The notes beneath the pieces are model-generated. The model did not search any database. It was not told the origin of the DNA and saw only the letters and a list, made by a program, of their open reading frames with translations. A stretch of DNA of 23,511 nucleotides from CAYNEO01 sp964396245. GTDB taxonomy: Bacteria > Zixibacteria > MSB-5A5 > GN15 > FEB-12. Position 1 is the stretch's first letter. Every line of letters starts with the position of its first letter. Where the stretch lies: contig CAYNEO010000054.1 in the NCBI GenBank assembly GCA_964396245.1, forward strand, positions 1 through 23,511. The letters run 5' to 3'. The position numbers and the translations under genes are program-made. Positions 16,701 to 23,511 of this stretch are shown piece by piece.

Positions 16701-19700
16701 GAAAAGTACGCATCTTTCTGCTCGAAGCCCGAACTGGACAGATTCTCACGGTCGGGACGAGCCAGGGCGGACAGGTCGTTCCTGTTTCCTTCGGTGCCGT
16801 TGAGCCATCGATAATAGAAGGCGCCGTCCCGTGCCTCTTGCCGGGACTGGACGTCCGCGCATTCGTCATTCGGCACCGGGCACTTGCCATCCCCGAGGAA
16901 ATAGTAGTTGTCTCCATGCGGGTCCGGATTGGTTACCGGGTCATACCCCTCTTCCAGGGAGTCCGGCACACCGTCAAGGCCGACATCCTCGAATTCATCA
17001 ACGGCGCCGTTACGGTCCTTGTCTTCAGTATTGGGAATACCGTCGCCGTTGACATCTTCGTTGATCAGCCCGAAATCGAAATGCAGGCGACCGCGCTTGC
17101 CGGCCACACGACACTCAAACAGCTGTGCGCGCTTGGCGTCGACCCGGGCGCCGTAGTACCTCATGATACCCGCCCACGATTTGACATCGGTAGTGTCAAT
17201 GACCGTCTGGGTGCTGTCAATAAAGGTTGTGTCGATACGGTGGCTGAGCGGCTGGTAAATCATCCGGAACGTGGTAATCGTGCCTTCACCCTGGGCGTAA
17301 TCCTTGTCATAGACTTCCGTCGTGGCAACACCGCCGAGCGGGTTATGCCACAGAATCTTCCCGCGTTGATAATGAAATGGGTCTATCTGGGCCGGCATCG
17401 ATGCGAGCGTCCAGTTTGCACGCGCCATGCCAAGGGTCAGTTCATCACTCGAAGATTCAAAATCATCGATATACGCGACATCCTCGACATTCGGGTTCGG
17501 CCGTGACTGCGCCACTTCCCCCGATACGCTGATATTCGACGGTGTCTGCGTGCGTATCAACGGCAATGCGTCGACCATCTTGGTGAGAAAATTCGGGTGA
17601 AGATTGAACGCCGCGTCAAAATCCAGGACCGTCATTTTCGCCGTTTCCTGACCCACCCGCGGCTTGCGGTCCTGGGCTTTATCGGACTTGTAGAGGATGG
17701 TCGAACCGAATCTCAGATCCCGGCTCCACTCATATTCGGCGCGCATACCAAGCAGAGTCTTTTTCTGCAGGGCCAGGAACGGGGCGTATTCGAAATCCAC
17801 GTCAATGTCGGCATTCGGATCAGTAGCGGCTGAGGACAGCAGTGTCACCTGACCCAGATTGTAGTCGACTTGATAATCGACATCTCGCTGAAGCAACTGC
17901 CCGTTCAGACGCACCTGCTCCGAGCCTTCGATGATGTTGGTCCGGTTGAGGCGAATGATCGAACTGCGTGTCTTGCTGGCGATCTGTAGGTAGTACTTGC
18001 TGTTCTCGTTACGCTGTACGTCCGAAACGTAACTGTAAATATTGGGCACTTTTTCCGCAAGCGGAACGGTAGTGTTGTCTGCGTTCTGGAAGGTCGTATC
18101 CGAATTGAACGGCGTTCGGCTCGGGAAAATGACCAGGCCCCAGTCAGGCCGGAATACTTCGATTCGATCATCAAGCACGTTGTCCGGGCGATTCTGCCCC
18201 TGCCGATTATACTGGTCCAGACCCAGGATTGAGATGTAATACCCCTGATTCCGTCCGCTGACCGACTGGTAATCGAGATTGTTCGTATTTCCCTGGGTGC
18301 CGTCGAGCCCCTTGAATATCTTCAGGTCAATGTCTTCAACGCCGACTCCCTTGGGAATCCGATACGCATTCCGCCACATCAGATCCCAGGTCTTGTGAGC
18401 CGGAGAGTAGTTGGTCGGTGTCGGGCGAATATATTTGAGCACAAGAATCTGGCTGCTGATATCGCCTATCGTGTCTACACGAATGCGATCCCCGGCGTCG
18501 TCGTTCCGAGCAACCACCATCCATACCCCCAGGGCCTTATTCGAAGGTCGGGAGGAGTTGAACACGACATACGGGGCTTCCCCTTCCTCGTTGTAAAACT
18601 GGTACAGGTCTTCGGCGATCTGCACGACCAGCATCGAATCACTCTGGAGGTCATAGGGATCACTCGGCGGAGTCGTACCATAGTCTATCGAATCCGGGTA
18701 TATCACCATCTTGGCGTCGAGCGCCTCGCGATTGCGTTCATCGGGCTCGAACTCGTAGAACAATGCGTTAATCACCGAATCACCCGGACCGAATTCTCCG
18801 GGATATCCGAGGTCGAATATCCGGTTCTCGACATACTGGTAGTCGCGGATATACTCGGCATTTTCTTCGCCGCTGGCCGTCACCGATGCCCGCTCCGAGG
18901 ATCCTTTTTCCTGCGAAGCAATCCCGGTTACCCGAAGGTTGCCGAGCTGCGCCTCCGTCTTGACACCGAACAGCCCCTGAATCCGTGAAGAGTAGCCGAC
19001 AAATCGAGTGTTGGGCAGTTGCAGGTTGGTGTTACCGGCCTCGATAGATTTGATGATATCGTCGTCGTCCCCCTTGTACCGAATCTGGAGTCGATTGGCC
19101 AGTGGAATATCTGTTTGGCTGTCTTCGGAGACTTTGACGCTGATCTTCGACCCGATCGTACCGGCGATATCAAACCGGTATACCTGTTCCATATTCAGCG
19201 AGGGGAACTTACTCGGATTGTACAGCTCTGTTTTGCCGTCGGTCCACTGTGACCGCCCGGAAAACGTGATGCGCCGATAACCCGACACGCGGAGATTGCC
19301 GCCGCCCTCACCGAAAATCTTGTCAAAGCGTTTCGGAAGAGCAACGCCTATGGACAGTCCCTGGCGCCGGTTGGTTCGCTGCGCCTCGTATATCGAATTG
19401 GAGACTAAATCCTCGAACCGGTTCTGCTGGGACAGTTGTGTGCGGTAATTGAGAAACCGGTCGGCGTCGACCGAGACAGGGACGAGCGTCTGACTTCGTT
19501 CGAAAGTTGTATTGAAAGTTAAGGAATGGTCATCGAAACTCGAGCCGGTTACTTTGGGCGTGTAATCCAGCCGGGGAGAAAGAACAGCGTATGACTTCGG
19601 GACCATAGCCGCGGAAAAGCGGTTGGGGGTCTCAGTGTATTTCGAAACGACCGGCGGCGGGTCATACAATTCCGCCTGGAAACCGATCTGCGCCTGAACT

Positions 19701-19843
19701 GGTGTCGCGTGCGAACCCATAACCAACACCACAACCAGTAGCGCCAGCAGCTTTGCAGTTCTTGCTGTCAGCAACGTCTCAACTTCTGCTAAAAACCCAA
19801 TCAATAATTCTGTAGCTATATTCCGATAGGCTCCTCCTGTCAA
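13742..19843 (-). CDS. sprA: SprA/Sov-like outer-membrane protein (type IX secretion translocon family)
   Basis: 2033 aa, somewhat shorter than Flavobacterium SprA (about 2400). SprA forms the very large outer-membrane barrel through which type IX cargo leaves. Recognisable blocks are: NLRVSGYRRITFSGRSQW and GTIGSKISVKVSEDSQTD (about 180-245), DDDDIIKSIEAGNTNL, QGLFGVKTEAQLGNLRVTGI, DYQVDYNLGQVTLLSS (about 660), YIDDFESSSDELTLG (about 785), a calcium-binding-like Asp/Gly insert (about 928-990) and a long C-terminal set of amphipathic strands ending in WAEIRF (terminal Phe, as in outer-membrane barrels). The signal peptide (LLALLVVVLVMGSHATPVQA) should be cut before Gln. No ATG precedes it: the frame offers TTG at 19843 (overlapping the murB stop), 19804 or 19774, so the exact start is uncertain. 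No other type IX genes are in view. Confidence 0.88.
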   Translation of the reverse strand: MTGGAYRNIATELLIGFLAEVETLLTARTAKLLALLVVVLVMGSHATPVQAQIGFQAELYDPPPVVSKYTETPNRFSAAMVPKSYAVLSPRLDYTPKVTGSSFDDHSLTFNTTFERSQTLVPVSVDADRFLNYRTQLSQQNRFEDLVSNSIYEAQRTNRRQGLSIGVALPKRFDKIFGEGGGNLRVSGYRRITFSGRSQWTDGKTELYNPSKFPSLNMEQVYRFDIAGTIGSKISVKVSEDSQTDIPLANRLQIRYKGDDDDIIKSIEAGNTNLQLPNTRFVGYSSRIQGLFGVKTEAQLGNLRVTGIASQEKGSSERASVTASGEENAEYIRDYQYVENRIFDLGYPGEFGPGDSVINALFYEFEPDERNREALDAKMVIYPDSIDYGTTPPSDPYDLQSDSMLVVQIAEDLYQFYNEEGEAPYVVFNSSRPSNKALGVWMVVARNDDAGDRIRVDTIGDISSQILVLKYIRPTPTNYSPAHKTWDLMWRNAYRIPKGVGVEDIDLKIFKGLDGTQGNTNNLDYQSVSGRNQGYYISILGLDQYNRQGQNRPDNVLDDRIEVFRPDWGLVIFPSRTPFNSDTTFQNADNTTVPLAEKVPNIYSYVSDVQRNENSKYYLQIASKTRSSIIRLNRTNIIEGSEQVRLNGQLLQRDVDYQVDYNLGQVTLLSSAATDPNADIDVDFEYAPFLALQKKTLLGMRAEYEWSRDLRFGSTILYKSDKAQDRKPRVGQETAKMTVLDFDAAFNLHPNFLTKMVDALPLIRTQTPSNISVSGEVAQSRPNPNVEDVAYIDDFESSSDELTLGMARANWTLASMPAQIDPFHYQRGKILWHNPLGGVATTEVYDKDYAQGEGTITTFRMIYQPLSHRIDTTFIDSTQTVIDTTDVKSWAGIMRYYGARVDAKRAQLFECRVAGKRGRLHFDFGLINEDVNGDGIPNTEDKDRNGAVDEFEDVGLDGVPDSLEEGYDPVTNPDPHGDNYYFLGDGKCPVPNDECADVQSRQEARDGAFYYRWLNGTEGNRNDLSALARPDRENLSSSGFEQKDAYFSYVVDLSDSLNNPFFVPGSERGPDEDPTKWRTFRIPIRDSLALDTIVTSSPDLTALWDKITHVRVWFESDDTISTADTVEVADWYFVQSNWQDTVVVDPTGQSNTNFVVATVSEDDGSFQAPPGVEPYQDTRNNVTESQSGLMLKYSNLRSRDTCLATKDLITVERYSGYRTLEMYVHGGDNIDQDSVQMFFRLGENDSVFYEYHSVVPVRSGWDPGNYVKIDFNDITALKDSAQRNLSEGKTYNDVDVSSGNYRVRGDPNINEILYFAVGVVNPNPEKEVSGDIWLDELRVTNVRKDVGTAGRISIAGNMADLLSYGFSYEYRDPYFRGISAATRGGSDNNLGSGQTQQGMSYNATLQLQQFLPRSVGARLPVSYSYSKSTQIPLLRTRSDIVLPENVRQEEKSVSETRSFRVSENFSHRGKNLLYDIFLNRQDVSFSYSRTNQTSVNRPYSLGENYNVDAGFDMGVSNPPKLPIFFWLKPIPILKKAAKSELGLFPNQWSWDGRFNRSLTLSDDIDGKRVSSLRREFSGSMNMSYRVFENLTASYNFTTKRDLSDPDRVNMSWNPSKIRLGLETNYNQSFNANYDPKLFNFIDSRFNYSARYSELYERSTDTRKSDVARSWGVTGTFKHLALLGGSGSRSSARSSTVRRVRRGTDEVDRSKEKPFYDPPLAVLRFLTGWIEPIGYKYTTGYNNSVPGMLDRPAWQYRFGIYDQTDVELGTDRRPPFASESEAYEFSSGFTFLGGIATDVRYKRGVTRDLVKQGDRKERRSVGWPDLSIRIQRFTTLPLIKGPINKFIDVFAPKTSYSRSISEDVSIDGGFVISHSENQDFSPLLSINFNLFRTLSFSGSYSVSKSRSLTYNPTDGALRNETLAERKSFQFSSKYSFTAPGGIAIPLFGKVKFKSEVSISVNVRQASNTSETSSTGGPFVLSVDKSDFSVSPVISYTFSRQVKGGLTARWQDTNDNIQNRKSHVRELQIWAEIRF

Positions 19844-20787
19844 AAGGTCCCTATTTGAATGACTTCCTCTTCGAGAGTTATTCCGAACCTGTCCAGGACT
19901 TTCTGTTTCATAATATCAGCCAGTTGGCGTATATCTCTGGATGTTGCATCGCCCGTATTGACGATAATATTCGCGTGTTTGTCAAACACTCTTGCACCTC
20001 CCACGTGGAGTCCTTTCACACCAGCTTCGTCCAGCAGTTTCCCTGCCGCGAGTTTGCCGTACGGCTGGGAAGCGTCCGGTACGTTCTTGAAAAAGCAGCC
20101 GGCCGACATCCCTGTATTGGGATGCTTTCCGTCGCGCAGCGCCAGAATCTCTTCAACCTTCTCACGAATCGCCTGCGGGTCGCCCTTCGACAACTGGAAT
20201 ACTGCTTTCAGCACGACCTCGCGTGACACTTTCAGATAAGAGTCCCGGTAACCAAAACGACAATAATCGGGCTGAACCGTTTTCTCTTTCCCGTCGAGAT
20301 CGACCAGGTCCAGCGACTTGATCACGGAACCGATTTCACCTCCGAACGCGCCGGCGTTGCCGTAGATGGCGCCGCCGACCGTGCCCCATATGCCCGCTGC
20401 AAATTCGAGACCGGTCAAGCCGTTGTCCGTGGCAAAGTTGACAAGATCCATCAGGCTGACCCCGGCGCCGCAGTCGATCTCCGTTTCGGAAATCAGTCGC
20501 AAACCGACAATATCTACTTTGATCACCACGCCGTCGAAACCGGAATCCGACACCAGCACGTTAGTACCGCCGCCCAGCAGAAAATACGGCAGATGGAGCG
20601 ACTTCGCCGCAGCCACCGCCTTCGAAACCTCTCGCTCGGTGGTAGCCGAGATGAAATATCTCGCCCGTCCACCCGTCCTGTAACTGGTGAACCCGGACAG
20701 TTCCTTCGCGAACTCGAGATTGGGCCCAAAAGCGGAGATCAGCACGGCCATCGGGTGATTCGGTGTAACTGAAAGCTGTTCAACCAT
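19840..20787 (-). CDS. murB: UDP-N-acetylenolpyruvoylglucosamine reductase MurB
   Basis: 315 aa from ATG 20787, chosen because AGGA lies just upstream and a promoter fits; an in-frame start at 20841 would precede that promoter. MurB is the FAD- and NADPH-dependent reductase that makes UDP-MurNAc for peptidoglycan. Seen: YRTGGRARYF (36-45), the FAD loop LLGGGTNVLVSDSGFDG (70-86), GLEFAAGIWGTVGGAIYGNAGAFG (about 126-149) and SAGCFFKN (228-235), where Cys231 takes the place of the catalytic Ser/Cys. Lacking the extra C-terminal fold of the E. coli enzyme, it fits the type II (Gram-positive-like) MurB. Its TGA stop overlaps the first possible TTG start of sprA, suggesting coupling. Adjacent mur or ftsQ genes, often found beside murB, are absent. 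Confidence 0.95.
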   Translation of the reverse strand: MVEQLSVTPNHPMAVLISAFGPNLEFAKELSGFTSYRTGGRARYFISATTEREVSKAVAAAKSLHLPYFLLGGGTNVLVSDSGFDGVVIKVDIVGLRLISETEIDCGAGVSLMDLVNFATDNGLTGLEFAAGIWGTVGGAIYGNAGAFGGEIGSVIKSLDLVDLDGKEKTVQPDYCRFGYRDSYLKVSREVVLKAVFQLSKGDPQAIREKVEEILALRDGKHPNTGMSAGCFFKNVPDASQPYGKLAAGKLLDEAGVKGLHVGGARVFDKHANIIVNTGDATSRDIRQLADIMKQKVLDRFGITLEEEVIQIGTF

Positions 20788-20800
20788 TTTCCTGAGCGTA

Positions 20801-20828
20801 AATATACCAAATAGGGCCCCAAAAGCAA
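20801..20828 (-). promoter_or_regulatory. Sigma-70-type promoter of murB (and probably sprA and following genes)
   Basis: On the minus strand TTGCTT (20823-20828), a 16-nt spacer and TATATT (20801-20806, 5 of 6 consensus bases) lie 13 nt before the last base upstream of the murB ATG. Predicted transcription begins near 20794, leaving a very short leader that still contains the AGGA ribosome site. Since no terminator is seen before the SPFH gene, this promoter could drive the whole series down to 5576. Confidence 0.55.
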
Positions 20829-21160
20829 GATAAATAGACAACCCGACAAACCTGCTATATCTTGTACAGCCACGCCTAAGTGCAAGTTTCCATGTATCTT
20901 GCTGATAATGCTTAATCTATCACTTCTTTATTTGGTACGTTCGCGGTCTCCTTTTCACAAGGTTCAGGGGCGCCCTAAGTCCCAATCTTTTCTGATCTTG
21001 ACAGAGCTACTCCCTCTCTGATAGAATATCGGCTGCATCCTGCCGGATTTTCATACAAATCAATCCATACCCCGCACGCCCTGAAAAGCGAGCCTGTCAG
21101 CGAGGGAAAGCACGCATCCAACTGTCTGCCCGGTAATGTCTTGCGGCGGGAAATTCGGCT
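20829..21160. other. 332-bp non-coding stretch, no recognised gene; small hairpins
   Basis: This is the longest gap in the window. I found no coding frame with a ribosome site and no tRNA, SRP RNA, tmRNA, 6S or RNase P signature. On the minus strand three small hairpins occur close together: CAGAG/CTCTG (21002-21020, loop AGGGAGTAG), a 6-bp stem with one wobble around CGC (20964-20978), and CCTT/AAGG (20950-20962). They could belong to a small RNA or to processing/termination after the DUF1844 gene, but none is followed by a clear T-run. The A/T-rich part nearest murB (about 20829-20940) may carry upstream promoter elements. Confidence 0.35.
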
Positions 21161-21592
21161 TCACTGCCCGGCGCCGGTCGAGTCGGGTCCGGCTTTCTTT
21201 TCCCCTTCACTTTCGTCAGCCTCCGTATCAGAAGTCTCGGCCTCTTGATCTGCCGGCTTCTCCTCGCCCTTCTGCATCTCGCCGGCCTCAGAAGGCTTCT
21301 CTTCGGAGGGCTCTTTCGACTCCGGTTTCTTGGATTCTTCAATGTAGTTCATGCGCAGTTCGTAGAGGATATGCTCGAGTCGCTTCCGTTCCTCGTCGTT
21401 GAGATTACCCGTTGTCTTCCGTTGTAGCATTTCCAGCATGTCGATACTGTGCTTGGCTGCATCGAGGTCGCGTTCGATCTTGCCGCTGAACGGCGAGGCC
21501 ACTTTACCGAGTTGATACCACGCTGCCGCCTGTATCGACAGCACCAGTTGATAAAATTGCGTATCGTACTTCTGTTCGTCAGCGCTCATCAT
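21161..21592 (-). CDS. DUF1844 domain protein with long acidic tail
   Basis: 143 aa. Residues 10-85 form the DUF1844 domain (FYQLVLSIQAAAWYQLGKVA, DLDAAKHSIDMLEMLQRKT, GNLNDEERKRLEHILYELRM), a helical domain of unknown function found in many bacterial phyla. Residues 86-143 are a low-complexity, highly charged Glu/Lys/Pro/Ser tail with no visible motif, longer than in most family members. Two ATGs are adjacent (21592 and 21589); GGAGG a few bases upstream suits either. There is no signal peptide, so it is probably cytoplasmic. It starts 42 nt after recG and is likely on the same message. The function is unknown. Confidence 0.88.
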   Translation of the reverse strand: MMSADEQKYDTQFYQLVLSIQAAAWYQLGKVASPFSGKIERDLDAAKHSIDMLEMLQRKTTGNLNDEERKRLEHILYELRMNYIEESKKPESKEPSEEKPSEAGEMQKGEEKPADQEAETSDTEADESEGEKKAGPDSTGAGQ

Positions 21593-21634
21593 TGCCCTCC
21601 AGGCGAGGTAACCATTCTATGTACTCGGGGCGAC

Positions 21635-23511
21635 TCAACCGCCGCCGAGCTGGAGTAGCCGATCCGATGCCGATCGGTTCAGATAGGTATAAATTTTTCT
21701 TGAATCGGTGTCAAGGCTGGATTCACTCTTGAACAAGCCCGCCACAAGGTGCCGTGCCTCCTCCAGCAGGTCCTGATCACGCCATGGATCGGCGACATGA
21801 AATTCCGGCGCCCCCGCCTGACGGACACCGAATATCTCACCCGGACCGCGCAGTTTGAGATCGGCCTCGGCAATCTGGAAGCCGTCGGAATGCGCTGCGA
21901 AATATTCCAGCCGCTGTCGTCCGATGTCGGAAATCGGAGGGTGCGCCAGCGCGATGACGGTCGCCTGCTTTTCCCCGCGACCGACCCGTCCCCGAAGCTG
22001 ATGCAATTGCGCTAACCCGAAACGCTCCGCATGCTCGATTATCATGACGGTTGCGTTCGGGTTATCGATGCCCACCTCGATGACGGTTGTCGCCAGAAGG
22101 ATATCGATCTTCCTGTCGCGAAAGTCGCTCAATATCGCGTCGCGTTCTTTCGGTTTTACCCGCCCGTGCACCATGCCGACGCGCAGTCCGCGAAACGGTC
22201 CGTTGGTCAATTCTTCGTATGCATCCTCGACATTATCCAGATCCATCTGCTCGGACTTTTCGATCAGCGGATATATGATGTAAACCTGCCCGCCTCGGCT
22301 GATCTCGTCTTTCACGAATTCATACACCTTGTTGCCGACATCGTGCGTACGCCACACCGTTCGAATCGGTTTTCGCCCGGGCGGCATGCCGTCGATTGTG
22401 GAAATATCCAGATCACCGTAGAGCGTCAGGGCCAGCGTACGGGGGATGGGTGTCGCGGTCATCAGCAACAGGTCGGCATTGTCACCTTTGGCGTGCAACT
22501 TGCCGCGCTGCTCCACGCCGAACCGATGTTGCTCGTCGATTATGACCAACCCGAGACGCTCGAAATTGACATAATCGTAAATCAACGCATGGGTTCCGAA
22601 AACGATGTCGATTTCACCCGTGGAGCATGCTTCGCCGATTCGCCGTTTCTCCCCGGCCTTCAGCGTCGAGGTGAGCAGCTCGGAGCGGACGCCCACATTT
22701 GCAAGGACATCATGCCAGTTTCGGAAGTGCTGTTCTGTGAGAATTTCTGTCGGCGCCATGAAGGCACACTGCAGGCCGTTATCCGCCGCGTAAAGCGCCG
22801 TCAACACCGCAACCACTGTCTTGCCGCAGCCGACATCGCCGTGCAGCAGACGCGCCATCGGCTGCGGCTGTTCGAGGTCGGCAAAGATCTCCTTGATCAC
22901 CCGTTTCTGGGCGGCGGTCAGATCAAACGGAAGCTCCCGTCGGAACTCGCTCAGCTTCTCCCCCGGCTGTCCGTAGTGATGCGACTTGACTGTCGCTTCA
23001 CGCAGTCCTTTGCTTCGGAAGACAAAGAACTGGAGTTTCAGCAGTTCATCAAACGAAAGACGCCTTCTGCTCGTCTCCACCTGTTCGCGCGTACCCGGGT
23101 AGTGAATCCCGGCGACAGCGTCGTGCAGCTCGGGCAGATGAAACTGCTCGCGCTCATTGTCGGGCAAATAGTCCGGGATTCTCTCCGACAGGTGCTCAAA
23201 GACATACGTGGTGATCGTCCGAAGTCCCTTGCTGTTGAGGCCGAGTTTGCTCAATTCCGCAGTCTGGGGATAGACCGGGATGATCCGCCCGGCATGGACC
23301 ATCTGGTCGCTACCCGGGTCAAGCCGTTCGAGATCGGGATGGATCATTTGCGGCCCCATAAAATAGCTGACCGTGCCGGTCGCCGCGAAAATCTGGCCCT
23401 TTTTAAATGTCCGTTCCCAATAGCGGATGCCCTGAAAGAAAATCAGCGACATCGTACCGGTATCATCCTGAACGAGTACCTGGTATCTTTTCCGCCGACC
23501 ATACAAGATAC
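21635..23511 (-). CDS. recG: ATP-dependent DNA helicase RecG, 5' end beyond window
   Basis: About 625 residues are visible and the frame stays open to the window edge; RecG is usually about 690-700 aa, so only the N-terminal helix/wedge start is missing. It remodels stalled replication forks and branches Holliday junctions. Seen in order: wedge-domain OB-fold (YQVLVQDDTGTMSLIFF), FDLTAAQKRVIKEI (Q-like motif), Walker A GDVGCGKT, APTEILTEQH (Ia), DEQHRFGVEQR (motif II), TATPIPRTLALTLYGDLD (III), and the RecG/Mfd signature ATTVIEVGIDNPNATVM with QLHQLRGRVGRG (V-VI). The C-terminal LKLRGPGEIFGVRQAG is typical. The first visible in-frame TTG (23506) is not a real start, because homology continues upstream. 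It is followed by the DUF1844 gene. Confidence 0.96.
   Translation of the reverse strand, partial: ILYGRRKRYQVLVQDDTGTMSLIFFQGIRYWERTFKKGQIFAATGTVSYFMGPQMIHPDLERLDPGSDQMVHAGRIIPVYPQTAELSKLGLNSKGLRTITTYVFEHLSERIPDYLPDNEREQFHLPELHDAVAGIHYPGTREQVETSRRRLSFDELLKLQFFVFRSKGLREATVKSHHYGQPGEKLSEFRRELPFDLTAAQKRVIKEIFADLEQPQPMARLLHGDVGCGKTVVAVLTALYAADNGLQCAFMAPTEILTEQHFRNWHDVLANVGVRSELLTSTLKAGEKRRIGEACSTGEIDIVFGTHALIYDYVNFERLGLVIIDEQHRFGVEQRGKLHAKGDNADLLLMTATPIPRTLALTLYGDLDISTIDGMPPGRKPIRTVWRTHDVGNKVYEFVKDEISRGGQVYIIYPLIEKSEQMDLDNVEDAYEELTNGPFRGLRVGMVHGRVKPKERDAILSDFRDRKIDILLATTVIEVGIDNPNATVMIIEHAERFGLAQLHQLRGRVGRGEKQATVIALAHPPISDIGRQRLEYFAAHSDGFQIAEADLKLRGPGEIFGVRQAGAPEFHVADPWRDQDLLEEARHLVAGLFKSESSLDTDSRKIYTYLNRSASDRLLQLGGG

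Noticed and set aside
16838..17506. Open frame opposite sprA (222 codons, plus strand)
   Set aside because: It lies entirely within sprA; it is a by-product of GC-rich codon third positions and has no independent support.
20941..21020. Possible yybP-ykoY (manganese) riboswitch: GGGAGTAGC and GGAGACC on the minus strand
   Set aside because: The two short motifs resemble the conserved loops, but the outer P1 stem cannot form (the bases after GGAGACC do not pair with those before GGGAGTAGC), and the element is about 160 nt from murB, which is not a metal transporter.
21061..21120. Possible terminator after the DUF1844 gene
   Set aside because: The GCGAG repeats here are direct, not inverted; the only stem (CCCT/AGGG) has a loop of about 20 nt and no T-run.

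Overview
The window comes from a diderm (outer-membrane) bacterium. Peptidoglycan synthesis (MurB), a bacterial selenocysteine pair (SelA, SelB), RecG and a giant SprA-type outer-membrane protein all support this. SprA is the translocon of type IX secretion and is typical of Bacteroidetes and their FCB relatives. An archaeal-looking HMG-CoA synthase/thiolase pair and Sec machinery argue against a classical Bacteroidetes and for an uncultured FCB-type lineage such as Zixibacteria. That placement is inference, because no rRNA or other phylogenetic marker is present. GC content is moderate (mid-50s by eye), coding density is high, and I see no insertion sequence, prophage, CRISPR array or tRNA.

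Layout. (1) 1-1461, minus: HMG-CoA synthase followed after 14 nt by the start of an SCP2/archaeal-type thiolase that runs off the window. (2) 1650-3433, plus: two unrecognised exported proteins, the only plus-strand genes. (3) 3464-5485, minus: type I glutamine synthetase and a dCMP deaminase with its own promoter. (4) 5623-12778, minus: selA, selB, a YtcJ-like amidohydrolase, an NfeD-type membrane protease and its SPFH/slipin partner, closed by a strong intrinsic terminator at about 5576-5601. (5) 12763-20787, minus: murB (with a good promoter), sprA and a glutaminyl-cyclase-like M28 enzyme. These are tightly packed and run straight into selA, so one long transcript from murB to the terminator is possible. 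(6) 20829-21160: the only long gap without a gene, with small hairpins but no recognised RNA. (7) 21161-23511, minus: a DUF1844 protein and the 3' part of recG.

How the genes fit together. MurB, SprA and the M28 enzyme all concern the cell envelope. SprA, NfeD and possibly one exported protein have predicted signal-peptide cleavage just before glutamine. The gene after sprA encodes a likely glutaminyl cyclase. That matches the 'Q-rule' of Bacteroidetes, in which exported proteins begin with a cyclised glutamine. SelA and SelB imply that selenoproteins are made elsewhere in the genome. HMG-CoA synthase plus thiolase suggests mevalonate-type isoprenoid precursor synthesis.

Nothing here is clearly a new defence or mobile system. 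The best leads are the sprA/cyclase linkage, the archaeal-type HMG-CoA cluster in a bacterium, and a recurring promoter layout (a -10-like hexamer exactly 8 nt before the ATG in three genes without a Shine-Dalgarno) that suggests leaderless mRNAs.
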